Of a stretch of 64,000 bases of DNA, positions 20,878 through 32,277 are shown in pieces. The notes beneath the pieces are model-generated. The model saw only the letters and a list, made by a program, of their open reading frames with translations. It ran no database searches and was not told where the DNA came from. Each line of letters opens with the position of its first letter. The stretch's first letter is position 1. Made by a program: the position numbers and the translations under genes. This stretch comes from Inonotus obliquus (taxonomy: Eukaryota > Basidiomycota > Agaricomycetes > Hymenochaetales > Hymenochaetaceae), in the NCBI GenBank assembly GCA_032164295.1, contig JAJHTX010000009.1:1550001-1614000 (forward strand), in the 5' to 3' direction.

Positions 20878-22257
20878 TCACACAAAATATTGCATATTCG
20901 TCTAAATCCCTCATTAGCAACGTCCTGAATTCGAAAGCCTCAACCAACTTTACCTTCCGACTGTTCATCATCGCTTCATCCCTTGCATTCTCCTCTGCAG
21001 GCCCAAATACCGTGAAACCCCGTTCGCCGCTCTCGCCGATCGTCAGGATCGATGCGAGATTCCCGCACCGGTAGCAGTAGTTCGGCGCAGACCAAACCGT
21101 GACGAGTTGCTCGTCAAACATGAACTTGTATCCTTCTTGGACTAATTGGTGCGCACGTGCGATGAGGTGGAGGGAGTTGACGTGGTTGAACTGCGGAGAT
21201 TGTAGATTAGCAAGATACTCACAGGATAGTGATAAGTAGATGATCCTACTTCATGAGTAACATTTCCGCCAAATAACCATCCCGCACCTCGCGGGCTTAC
21301 GGCCCAATTCTCGATATCGTCCGGGTCAGACCACATCAGGTCTATTGCATCATCGATCAGTGAGAGATACACAGTGCAGAGGCAGGAAGGAGCTCACCAC
21401 AAAAGGCACCTTCGTGCGGGATTTCTTGTGCACGCGACAGGAGTCGAATCTGATCCAGAGACCGTATGTCTGGCGATAAACCACCATGTACACACAGCGT
21501 CTCGCCATCAATAATCTACGATTGTTAAGCCCTTGCGGTTCTTCCCAAGCACATACTTAGACTCACAGCAGCAAGGTTCAGATAGTCAAAAACACTACAA
21601 CACGCCTTCCACACTGTGGCACTGCCGTACTTCTGTTGACACTCATCTGTACAAACGTTCCGCTTCAGATATTTGACGAAAAGCGCAACAAGACTCAAAA
21701 ACACACCATAAAACCCGTAGACTTGAGTGATCTGTCGGCTCTCGTGGTTACCTCGTAGGAGTGTCACCTTGTCAGGATATCTACCGAAAATAAGTCCACA
21801 GATGTCCGTTCGCGTTTTGCGCTCTAATTCACGAACCGAGCTTTCAAGGCGAGCAATAGCGAAACCGTCTCCAGGCTGTAAAAACCCCTATCCACAAAGT
21901 CACCCTACACACCCGAATCACGCCACGACCAATGAACAGCAATCACATTCAGGTTTAATCACAACATCGACCTGTTAGCCTGAATGACTCTCATCTAACC
22001 CCAACAAAGCACCTACTCGCCATAAAAATATAGCTTCTCTCTGGAACACTCCCTCCCTTCCTCAATAACTCCAATAAGTCCCAGAATTGTCCATGAATAT
22101 CACCGCAAATCGTCACGGGTGAGGAAACAGGCTGGATATTCGATTCCTCAAGCAGGATTGAACGAACACGATCGCATAGGAGCTTCATGTCAGCTTCAGG
22201 GAGATGTTGGCAGGACATCAATTGGCTTATCCATCTGTCTGGGTCGTATGCTGGCAT
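20878..22257 (-). CDS. PP6/Sit4-type Ser/Thr protein phosphatase catalytic subunit
   Basis: Eight exons encode about 310 residues, normal for the PP2A/PP4/PP6 group. The metal- and substrate-binding motifs are present: [51 protein letters not shown] and [12 protein letters not shown]. The N-terminal part ([19 protein letters not shown]) resembles PP6/Sit4 more than PP2A. The last exon follows a 52 bp intron (20902-20953, with CTAAT branch sequence) and ends in Tyr-Phe-Val, close to the C-terminal YFL used in this group. The first intron starts GC rather than GT (ATG|GCGAGT). In yeasts this phosphatase acts with Sap proteins in cell-cycle and TOR signalling; that role here is inferred. Confidence 0.92.
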
Positions 22258-23372
22258 TGTTGAGGTCGAAGAATACAGGCCTGGAGTTTTCGTTCCCACA
22301 CTAACTGCGTTACTGCGTGACTCAACTGTGTAACAGTCATGACTGATAACGCAAACAGTCACGCTAGTTGTCACTCCTCAACTCCACACCCTTGCCAACG
22401 CCTTCTGTGGCAGACGAAGAGGCGTAGTACGCTCTGGAGCAACCATTATATAGGCCTGCGCAAGCTCTGGAGGCCGAACGAGAGCTTCAGATTTCACGCA
22501 TTATCGTAGAGGTCTCTAGGGATTATTTGACTGCGAGACCTCTTGTTTGTATCACTCGGATTGACTCTATAGTTGCTCATATTGATCTCCTGTCATGCTC
22601 GTCTGGTCTCGCCATCAGAGGACGCAACGGAACTCACTGGTTCGTTTCAATGTGCTTCATGGTTCCAGTGCTCGCTCGGCGTTATTTACTATCAAACGAC
22701 CGGTAGGATGAGGCGGTTCAGAATGCTTACGAAGAAAACGGATCCTATTTCTTATTCCTTATCTAGATATCATGCTTGACTCTTTATTCGGCGGCGCAAG
22801 AGGCAGTTTCTTGAACAGGTGAAGAGCCGATTCCCTGCCACTGAGGCTGTGAAGTTGCCTTCTTACCCTCGCTCGATAGAGGTGCCTGCTGCCGACCTCG
22901 GACGATACGTTAACAGCTACTAGGGAAGGGACAAATTATCTTTCGTTTCATCGTCTTTCTGACAATGTTGCCATCTAGATTGTAGTTCAATCAAGCTGAT
23001 CTGAGTGGAGTGTCATCAGCGCTTTGAGACATGAAGGTATAGATTCTCTACCTTGGCTATGCAGGTCTATAATCAAGTGGATGGAATATAGAACGATGGT
23101 TACTATTGTACCACAGCATAGGGTAACTATCAGGTGAATGGATCTGGTTTTTCTTCTCCGCAGCATCCTAAGTTCACATGTTTGGGTCGGCGCTCTTCCT
23201 TGACTACCAATCAGATGGATGTTATAAAGGAGGCCGACTAGTACTCCACATCACAATATGACTACCTCGTCTGATATAGTCGCGTGATGCAGTGCCTCCT
23301 GTGTGGGCCAGGAATGGAGTTATAAGGCTATGGCCAGACCTTGTCCAACTGAAAATTCTCTGCGTACCCAGC
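22258..23372. other. Intergenic stretch, no gene recognised
   Basis: No credible coding exon is visible. The final about 100 bp before 23373 is weakly similar in layout to the region upstream of the DUF6533 copy at 61176, as expected for paralogous promoters. Confidence 0.5.
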
Positions 23373-25106
23373 ATGTCCGACGTGCTTGATGAAGTTGAAC
23401 TCCGTAGATCCCTCAGCCTCAGACCCACCTGTTTCAAGTCGATTGTTGGTCAGCCACCTCTGCGCTTCGTTGTACATTCGACCGTTCTCTAAATAGCATT
23501 ATAGTTGCTTGTGCTACATTTCATTTCTACTATACTGGTGAGAAATCTTGCTAACTATCATTCGCCTTACTGACTGCAATGAAAAGTAACGCACCTTGAC
23601 GAGGAGGTTCGTCACGTTGTTGTGGTTGGTTGAGTTAGCTAACCTGTCCTCGGCAAGGTCGAGTACATCTGGGTAAGCAAATTAGACAATCCTATGCACC
23701 ACTTTGCATCACTAAAGCCATAATTACGTAGTCGAAGAAATGGACCGGTGGTAAGATTATGTATCTGCTGGTATGTGTCAATGGTGGTCAAGGAACTCTT
23801 CCTTAATCGCTCGCTTCAATAGACAAGATACCTTGGCACAATCTTCTTGGTGTATGAGCGCATTCTTGTCCTTTCCTCCTTGTGTCTGACGGACCTCGGA
23901 TTAGCTGTTCAGTCATAGGGGTGAACACTTACGCATGGAATGATACAGGGCTTGCAGATGACGCAGCAGTAAGCATTTTAATTGGAAACAATTTTGTTGA
24001 GGGTAGAATACATCTTGTACAGGAGCCTCGAACGTATAGAAACTTCATTTCGACCTGTAAGTTATCAGTATTCCTCCGTTTGTGCAAGCTAAGTACCTCC
24101 CAAGGCTTTTATGGGCAGCTACATACTGGATTTGGTCCCATGGTAATATTAGCAGCGGAAGGTACGCTAATGCGTACCCACTGATGATATTACTTATATC
24201 CTCGCTCTCTGATTTTTAAGTCATCCTTCAAATGCGTGTCTACGCCATGTACGGAAGGGACAAGAGGCTCCTTGCCTTCTTAATTCTGCTGACGATTGCC
24301 TTATTCGGCTTCAACATACTCCAAATGTCCACTCTATTTGGTAAGTGAGACGCTCCCTATCTCAAGTATATTTCAGGCTGATTCGAAGAAAAGCAAATGT
24401 CGAAGCAAATACGTGCGGTATTTTTGGGGGATGCTTCAACAAGCGCAATGTGTTCCGCAGAGCCTTTATTGCAGACGTCATATTCACTCGTTTTCTATGC
24501 ATTCGTGCCAATACAATGACTGGCATTGCGTGGTCGGTGACAGCTTTCACGGAATTTCTTCTATTCATCCTGGTCATCGCCAAGGCACGGAAGGAGGTGT
24601 TCAAGACCCGTAAACATACGACGGCAATCGACATTCGTGCTGGAATGGCCAGAGATTCTATTGCCTACTTTGCGGTGTAAGTCCCTTTTTCTCCTTTGGA
24701 TAGGGTGCTGATGGAATGTTTCCATGCAACTACTCATCAACATTTAAGATTGATCACCGTCTGCCTCATCGGCGCACTGATCGTATTTGTCCGGGAACAT
24801 GTCGTACGTCCAGCAATCTCATCGTTTTTCCTCTCACTGATTTTGCTATAGCTTAGTGAGGCTACCGTCTTCTTGGCATTTCAGCTGAACTCCTATGAAA
24901 CCATCGCGATTACGATCATGACTATCCTTGCCCCGAAACTCATCATCAATATACGATCAGAATTCTACGGCCCGTCTGATGATGGGAAGACCCAGTTGTC
25001 CTGGAATGCTGATGTGTCGGAAAGCTTCTTATCGAGCGGAGGTGTGTCGACTTCGAATGACGTGTATGCCGGTAGTTATGAAGATGAGAGCTCTCGGGGG
25101 AAATAA
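23373..25106 (+). CDS. DUF6533 multi-pass membrane protein
   Basis: A multi-exon gene whose conceptual product follows the Agaricomycete DUF6533 pattern. The start is MSDVLDEVELRR, then FHFYYT, LDEE|VEYIWSKKW and KIMYLLTRYLGT, each joined across short introns. Then come the family block VILQMRVYAMYGRDKRLLAF, an exon with WSVTAFTEFLLFILVIAKA, and a C-terminal exon SYETIAITIMTILAPKLI that ends at TAA 25104-25106. Several hydrophobic segments indicate about six to seven membrane helices. Function is unknown for the family. The stretch 23900-24120 could not be fully resolved into exons, so intactness is not proven. Related copies lie at 25560-26510 and 61176-62886. Confidence 0.7.
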
Positions 25107-25559
25107 GGTCAAGGATGTCGACGACCATGTCATGGTCAAGAGCTTGTGTAGTATGCTACAATCATCAGGTAGCAATGGACTTGCAGGAGTTTACAAGTGA
25201 TAATATCCCTATCGCACCGATGACTCAGACTTGCTGTTAAACGCCGACATTTGGAGTATTGCTTGCGCTCTAATTCTTCCAAATATGCACTGCCGTAGAA
25301 TGCGAAGGTCATCGGGCCAATATTGGTATCACTCAAGTATTCTACGCTCAGGTCTAATCTATCCAGAGTGGCTGATCAAAGCACGAAATAGGACGCAGAA
25401 ATGTTGCCCAACTACTTTCGCAATCGAGCCTGGCTGCTCTATTGCTAATCATGGGGTGTGCTCTCCAATAAATAGGACCCCATTACTCACTCATGATCAC
25501 GAGTTCGAACAAAAGACTGATCGATGAATGCCTTCGACACATTCGATGTTCGCGTCTGA

Positions 25560-26510
25560 TTTGAAGCAATTTCGGTTACAGTTGATATATACATCTCAAA
25601 GGCATGAGAACTACTTGCCGGGTCGGGTTTGGTCCTATGATAATGTTGTCAGCGGAAGGTAAGCAAGTGACCGCAGCCGCTGTAAAGTTTATAAACAAAC
25701 CTTTTACGTTTGAAGTCATCCTTCAAATGCGCGTCTATACGCTATACAGAAGGGCCAAGAGGGCTTCTCGCTTTCTTTGTTTTAGGGATTATCACTTTCT
25801 TCTGCATCAATATAGTCCAGCTGTCATATTTGCTCAGTAAGTGGGATGTCCTGTATCTCAGTTACGAGACTGATTTGAGAAAAGTATCTGTTGACGATAC
25901 TTCGTTAGGAAAACGCAATGATTTGTTCCGCAGGGGATTTATTCCAGAAATATTACTTGATCGTTATATGTGCATTTACGCCCTTCCGATATCGCATGGA
26001 CAGTGATGGCTTTCACTGAATTTCTTTTATCCCCCCTGGTTGTCATCAAGGCATGAAAGGCAGTATTCAGAATACAAACGGAAATGCATGACATACGTGC
26101 CAGTATGGTGAAATATTCTATCGCCTACTTTGTAATGTAAGCATTTAATTATTTGTGTGAGCCATCGATAGAATGTCTGATAGATCTGCGACATTGAGAT
26201 TATTCACTGTCTGCATCGTCGATGCAATTAGTATTAGGCTTTCGAGGTTGCAAATAGCAGTAGTTCGTCTGGCAGAATTATCATCGTCTTGCTTTCACTA
26301 ACTTTTCTGCAAATCAACGAGCTTGGCATCTTCTTAGATTCGTAGGCGAACTCCTACGAGACTATCCTCGCTCCGAAGCTTGTTATAAATATACGAGCAG
26401 AGTTCTACCAGCCGTCTGGCGACGGGGAGATGCAGTTGTCATGGAATGCTGATGTACCCGAGGGCTTTTCATGAGGTGGATGTGTAGTGACTTCCAATGG
26501 CACGGATTCT
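25560..26510 (+). pseudogene. Degenerate DUF6533 copy
   Basis: Pieces corresponding to the second half of the upstream gene are recognisable in order: VGFGPMIMLSAEG (about 25625), VILQMRVYTLYRRAKR (about 25717), and a C-terminal LAPKLVINIRAEFYQPS near 26370-26420. Frames are broken by stops and small indels, and the N-terminal exons are missing. It is a tandem duplicate that has decayed. Confidence 0.75.
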
Positions 26511-26608
26511 AGTTACTCTAGTACAATAATTCATGGACTCGTAGAACATTATTAGTAGTATTATTTATACTACAGCGAACGAGAAGAAACAGTACTCAGC
26601 ACTTAGTG

Positions 26609-27443
26609 TGGTGCCTGGCACGGCCTGTGAAAAATCCGTGACACTTTTACCCGGTCGGAGTTTTACATAATTTCCATTTATGGTAACTTGCGTCGATCTT
26701 CATGGACCACTTTCCATCCCCCACTAAATCCCTTGAATATGTAGTTCCACAGAGTTCAAGTAATTTGTCCCTTTCTTTCAACACAAAAAGGCTTAGAATA
26801 TCTATCCAATGTGAAATATATCAAGTACAAGTCTATTGTAGGTGATGTTCAAGCAGAATACACATGTCGGTTTTCATTTATGTGTCATGTGATCTTATTT
26901 TTGGCTTTTTTGCCCGACCATATCTTCCTCTGAAAACACTCATAAAACACCTTTAAAACTGCTTGTGCACTATGTATGAGTGTATTAGGGTAGTCCTGTC
27001 AACAATTTGCGAAAAAAATCGACTTACTGGTGTGGAGATTAGCATATACAATAGACACAGCAGCATATATGCTTAATAGCTCAACGAATTCATGCTCTTT
27101 CATTGTGTTTCTTTCACATATCTGAATCTTAAGGAAAAATAAAGATTTTGTACAAAAAACATTTTGTAGAAATGTCTTGGTTATTTATATATGCATCTAA
27201 AATCGCCATATCTTGACATTTGGTAGGTACTTTTTTTTATTTTTTTTGACAGTCTTGCTCAGAATCTCAAAAAATAATTTTTGGATATTTTTTCGGATTT
27301 TATTTAGTGTGGTGGAGGACAGGACGAGCCATCGAATCTCAAAACAAAAAGTGAAACAGGTGAATCCGTGCGTCGATCGCCGCTTAGCCATGGGAGGGAC
27401 CGTGGGAATATCACGGAAATTACATAGGCCGTGCCAGGTACCA
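26609..27443. mobile_element. 835 bp TIR element, 7 bp TSD (copy 1 of 3)
   Basis: The ends TGGTGCCTGGCACGGCC and GGCCGTGCCAGGTACCA are inverted repeats that extend about 35 bp inward. The flanks are a perfect 7 bp duplication, CTTAGTG (26602-26608 and 27444-27450). There is no coding capacity and the interior is AT-rich. It is a non-autonomous DNA-transposon derivative; the superfamily is not assigned. Confidence 0.88.
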
Positions 27444-27617
27444 CTTAGTGCTCACTGACGTTGCATTGTGGTGAGAACTATGTGGCTTATACTCCGAGGT
27501 TTTGCCTATGCTTTAGCGGAACTTGGAGTCTTTGAATCTGTCATGACTAACTCCGTCCTCGAATTGTCACCTACTACGTAATTTCTCCGCATTTTTTTCC
27601 CTTTCTGCCTGGATTTA

Positions 27618-28659
27618 CAGGGAAATTCATAAAAATCTGGACACGTGCCAAATTGCCCCTTCAGTACCTCAGAACACAAAATAAATCATATCTCACTCAA
27701 TTATTGACCGTTTCGTGTCATCTAAGTTGCTAAATTCATTCCCCGATCGTACCGTCCGAACTGTAACAAACTCGAGCAAAATCGGGCAAGAATTGACCCC
27801 GAAACGGCGCAAAATGTCGTTTTTTCATGTATTCCTCATGTACATTTTTTCCTGCACTCAATTCTGGGTCTGCAGCACCCACAAGTGTCTCAGAATGCTC
27901 AGATGGAATAACTGTGAATTTAGGGCCTGAATTTGAGATGTATTTGAAGGTGTATGTGCCAGTCTGGGGGCATGCCTGGAAGGCAGAAATGCCCCCTCAT
28001 CCCTCATGCCCTAGAAAAAATATCTGAAGCCAAATTCATACATAGGAACTTGTTTAGAGTATATTAAAATGTATCTGAGCCTTTCCCAGATCAAATAGAT
28101 ATGTTGGGAAGCTGGGGAAAGGCAGGGAAGCATGGTGCATATTCCCCACCTCAAACAATGCACCAATCGTCATAGCAGACATGAGAAGTACTCAGATCAC
28201 TTTCAATAGACCTGGAATGAATTTACATGTATGAGATTGGCCTCAGATATATCTTCTTGGGGCATGGGGAGAGAGGAGAGAGAGGGGGAATTTCTGCCTT
28301 CCAGGCATGCCCCAGAACAGCACACACACCTTATAATACATCTCAAATGCAGGCCCTAAGTCACAGTTATTCCATCTGAGCATTCTGAGACACTTGTGGG
28401 TGCTGCAGACCCAGAATTGAGTGCAGGAAAAAATGTACATGAGGAATACATGAAAAAACGACATTTTGCGCCGTTTCGGGGTCAATTCTTGCCCGATTTT
28501 GCTCGCGTTTGTTGCAGTTCGGACGGTACGATCGGGGAATGAATTTAGCAACTTAGATGACACGAAACGGTCAAGAATTGAGTGAGATATGATTTATTTG
28601 TGTTCTGAGGTACTGAAGGGGCAATTAGGCACGTGTCCAGATTTTTATGATTTTCCCTG
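27618..28659. mobile_element. 1,042 bp foldback element flanked by TA
   Basis: Two arms of about 428 bp (27618-28046 and 28233-28659) are inverted copies with a loop of about 186 bp. The ends read CAGGGAAA...TTTCCCTG and TA lies on both sides (27616-27617, 28660-28661), compatible with a Tc1/mariner-type TA duplication. Each arm contains the same short open frame in opposite orientation, which reflects the repeat and is not a gene. Confidence 0.8.
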
Positions 28660-28736
28660 TAAGAAAGGGTCCAGAGTTACCGGATGAGGCAAGTCAGGCC
28701 AAGTCAGGGTTGCATGACGTGTATCATACCTAGTTG

Positions 28737-29568
28737 TGGGGTCTGGCATGGCCCTAGTAACCAACGTGACAACTAATTTCACTTCGGAGTCCGAAAATTA
28801 CCCAAATGTAGTAAGTTGCGTCGATCTTTGTATCCCACTTTCCGTATCACACACAAATACCTTGAGTACATGGTTTCACAGAATTCAGTCAAATTGTCCC
28901 CTCTTTCCGACCTACAAAGATATATTAAAACTAAGAGATGTCTACTATTCTAAATCTAAGTCAATTGTATGTGATATTCAGTCAGAATATGTATCACTGA
29001 TTTGCTTGTGTATCATATGATCCTTTTATGGGTTTTTTACATGGCCACATCTTTCTCCGAAAACACACAAAACACACTTTTAAAACTGCTTAGGTACCAT
29101 GTTTATGTATATTAGGATAGTCCTGCGAGCAATTTCCAAGAGAAAGCAACTTATTGGTGAAGATATCAGCAACTACTGTAGACTCAGCAGGATATATGCT
29201 CCCTAGCTCAATGAATTCATGCTTTCTCGTTATACTTCTTTCACATATATGATCTTTTGTAGAAATTAAAGATTTTGTAAAGAAAAAATTCTTTAAAAGT
29301 GTCTTGGTTGCTTGTATATGTGTCAAAAATTGTTGTATCTTGGAATTTATTGGACATTTTTTCTATTTTTTCTTACTATCTTATTCAGAATAGAAAACAA
29401 TAATTTTTGGACATTTTATCAGATTTTTTGTAAAGTTGTGGAAGGCAGGATGAGCTATCAAATGTCAAAATAGGAGGTGAGACAGATGAATCTGCACATC
29501 GATCACTGGGATGACTCGGCAAGGACCGTGGGAATGCACAGAAATTTCATAGCTCGTGCCAGACCCCA
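28737..29568. mobile_element. 832 bp TIR element, 7 bp TSD (copy 2 of 3)
   Basis: The ends TGGGGTCTGGCATGGCC and CTCGTGCCAGACCCCA are diverged versions of the ends of the other two copies. The perfect 7 bp duplication is CTAGTTG (28730-28736 and 29569-29575). The interior aligns along its length with the other copies but is more diverged, so it is probably an older insertion or another subfamily. Confidence 0.87.
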
Positions 29569-29600
29569 CTAGTTGAGTTTATACTTTCCCTACCTTATTG

Positions 29601-30431
29601 TGGTGCCTGGCACGGCCTGTGAAATTGCCGTGCCACTTCTAGCCAGGTGGAGTTTCAAAACTTTCTATATATAGTAACTTGCATCGATCTTCTTGTCCCA
29701 CTTTTCGTGCCCTTACTAAATCCCTTGAATATGCAGTTCCACTGAGTTCAAGCAATTTGTCCCTTCCTTTCAACATAAAAAAGCTTTTGATAACTATCCA
29801 ATACGTAATATACCAAATCTGAGTCTACTGTAGGTGATATTCAGGTAGAATATGCATCTCTGTTTTTACTTGTGTGTCACGTGATCTTATTTTGAGGTTT
29901 TTACATGGCCACATCTTCCTCCGAAAACACTTAAAACAGTCCCTTTAAACTGTTTGGAGATCATCTTTATGTGTATTAGGACAGTTTTATCAACAGTTTA
30001 CTGGAGAGACTGGGTTCTTGGCAAGGATATTAGTAATTATGAAAGATCCAGCAGCATATATGCTTCCTAGTTCAATGAATTCATGCACTCTTGCTGTATT
30101 TCTTTCACAAATATGAATCTTAAGGAAAATAGAAGATTTTGGAAAGAAAAAATCTTTTAGAAGTGTCCTAGTTGTTTCAATATGCATGTAAAATCACTGT
30201 ATCTCGATGAATAATGGGTAATTTAAAAATCTGTCTTTCCATTTTGTTCAGAATGTTGAAAAATAATTTTTGGGCATTTTTTCAGATTTTTTGTAAAGTT
30301 GTGCAAGGCTGGACAAGCCCTCAATGTCAGAGTAAAAAAGTGAGACAGTTGAATCGAGCGTCGATCGCCGCTTAGCCATGGAAGGGACCGTGGGAACGTC
30401 ACGGAAATTTCATAGGCCGTGCCAGGCACCA
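29601..30431. mobile_element. 831 bp TIR element, 7 bp TSD (copy 3 of 3)
   Basis: The ends TGGTGCCTGGCACGGCC and GGCCGTGCCAGGCACCA match copy 1 almost exactly. The perfect 7 bp duplication is CTTATTG (29594-29600 and 30432-30438). Only 18 bp separates it from the duplication of the preceding copy. Non-coding. Confidence 0.88.
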
Positions 30432-30479
30432 CTTATTGTTTCATTATATTTCATTACGATTGTGTTATTCTCATGTGAT

Positions 30480-30560
30480 ATAGTGGACACACCTCAAGTT
30501 GTTTCTGTCCATATAAGACCTTCCCTTTCACACTAGGGCTCCGCAGCATATCTTTCATGG
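30480..30560 (+). repeat. Short LTR relic related to the copia LTR
   Basis: CATATAAGACCTTCCCTTTC at about 30512-30531, and the next few bases, match the TATA-to-start region of the LTR at 26-50 at about 22 of 25 positions. The similarity does not extend far on either side, so this is a fragment of an old insertion. Confidence 0.45.
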
Positions 30561-31098
30561 TTGCTATCAGATCCAGTTCCATCATGTGAAGTAAAAATCT
30601 CTCCTGATCATCCTCTCATGACCATATGCTGTATTTGCTGTTTATGCCTAAATTTGGATTTCTTGATACAGAATACGGTCCGTACAATACATATCTGTAA
30701 AGTAAGTCCTCTGTCCCCATACGAGTACAGAGCGTACCCGAATATGCACGGGCCGTATCCGTACATTACGGTACGCTGCTGATCCCTACGTGGCAGAAGA
30801 GTGACAGGCCGAGACTGGACCGGACTCGCTTTGTCGTGGTTTTCCTGCCAACGAATGTTCTCATACAAAAATGAATATTCAGGCATAATACTGCAACATA
30901 ATTTACATCATCCTACAACAAGATGGTTGGGAGAGATTAAAATGCAATCCCATCAAAACGCCTTATCAACGAGTATAGATCTCTCGAGTGAATGAACATT
31001 TAGCATGACCTTCACGCTATCATGTCATGCGACGTTCGCTAGAATTACTTAGCAGTGGGCCGTTTCGTGATCATCTTGCGACCCATAATTCCTCCAGT
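30561..31098. other. Intergenic stretch, no gene recognised
   Basis: No exon or RNA gene is evident. There is a run of GTAC/CGTAC motifs at about 30670-30780. Confidence 0.45.
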
Positions 31099-32277
31099 TT
31101 AATGAGCTTGGTTATGTTCGGCCCGTGGCTTGTTCCTTCCTGATCGCTTCCATGTTCGATCAGCAATCAGCTTCTTAATCCGTTTGCCCACGGAACTCTC
31201 ACTTCTCTGTTTTTGTATCTTAGCATAGTCGAGCAATTCGTACATCAGCTGTAGTTGCCTGAAATCATTGACACCACGCGCTCGCTGATCTAGGAGGGAG
31301 TCCACCTCTTTCGCAACTTTATCATTCTCGAGGCCTTCTAGCAAAGGTCCCAGAGGCGATTCCGGCAGTAACCCAGGCTTAATACCACTTTCTATAGGCG
31401 ACAAAAGCTCTTCTGCACGTTGTAGAGAGCTACAGCCAGCGAATGTCACTGAGCGCCCGATTCCTGCAGAGCAGTGTATTACAATAGGTGGATCCGGATG
31501 GTGCGCCTTATTAGAATGGTTCCGGTTGACCTCATCCACATGGCGCATACAACTGAGCAACTGACCCCAATGCTTTTCCTCCAGTGCATAGAATTCTGGC
31601 CAATTGGGGAAAAAGATATGTGTAAAGAAGGTGGGATTGCCTATTTCCTTAATTTCGCCACCTTCAAGTCGCTCGCACTTGATGATTTTCACGATGCTTT
31701 CTATGAAACCCGTTCTTTTAACTTGCTTATGTTTGTCGCACCTCTCCACAAGATATACCCTCAAGTCGGGATCCTGACAGCCTTTAGGGGCAGGTACGTC
31801 CTTGTATTTGCCCACGTCGGGAGGAAGATAAGCTTCCTTTTCGTCCAGCTGGACGAGGGTGCGAAGACGGCATGGCAGAGGCCCGAGAGAATCCGGTGTT
31901 TCAAGTCCTGGAGGCGGTCGTGAATCCTTCTGCAAGAATAGCGAGAAGAAAGTATGGAAAGTGTTTTCTTTGGGCGCCTGCGTTACAATCCACCAGTGTC
32001 CACCATACAGTTCTCGTACCCAGCTCGCGTTGAGATATCGTGTTCCCACGACCACTCGATTCCTGTTATATGGAACATAATGCTCGATTCTGTTTTGATC
32101 TCTATTTTCTGGCTTCGAACCTTCGGAAATGCTGAAATGACCGTTGAAAGAATCTGATGCTTCTTTCGAAGAACGAGCTTGTGCTCTGATTCCTTCTCGT
32201 GCCTCCAGTACATCCCAGGCATATTCGAGTCGGGATACCGGTAGTCGAGTGCTAGAGGAAGGATCGGGGTTAGCCAT
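31099..32277 (-). CDS. Protein tyrosine phosphatase, WPE-loop variant
   Basis: One exon of 392 codons from ATG 32277; a further in-frame ATG lies 4 codons upstream. The classical PTP order is visible: a substrate-recognition region (YNRNRVVVGTRYLNASW), WWIVTQAPKENTFHTFF, then the general-acid loop, which reads FPNWPEFY. The usual catalytic Asp of WPD is therefore Glu. The P-loop is canonical (PIVIHCSAGIGRSVTF) with Cys and Arg present. The Q-loop region is atypical (DQRARGVNDFRQLQLMYELL). The C-terminus is basic (Lys/Arg-rich, last 35 residues), possibly for nuclear or membrane contact. WPE loops in known PTPs usually mean lower activity; whether that holds here is inference. A dead paralogue lies at 16354-17110. 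Confidence 0.88.
   Translation of the reverse strand: MANPDPSSSTRLPVSRLEYAWDVLEAREGIRAQARSSKEASDSFNGHFSISEGSKPENRDQNRIEHYVPYNRNRVVVGTRYLNASWVRELYGGHWWIVTQAPKENTFHTFFSLFLQKDSRPPPGLETPDSLGPLPCRLRTLVQLDEKEAYLPPDVGKYKDVPAPKGCQDPDLRVYLVERCDKHKQVKRTGFIESIVKIIKCERLEGGEIKEIGNPTFFTHIFFPNWPEFYALEEKHWGQLLSCMRHVDEVNRNHSNKAHHPDPPIVIHCSAGIGRSVTFAGCSSLQRAEELLSPIESGIKPGLLPESPLGPLLEGLENDKVAKEVDSLLDQRARGVNDFRQLQLMYELLDYAKIQKQRSESSVGKRIKKLIADRTWKRSGRNKPRAEHNQAH

Noticed and set aside
27715..28563. Matching open frames of 71 and 106 codons on opposite strands
   Set aside because: They are the same sequence in the two arms of the foldback element; composition and context give no sign of a gene.
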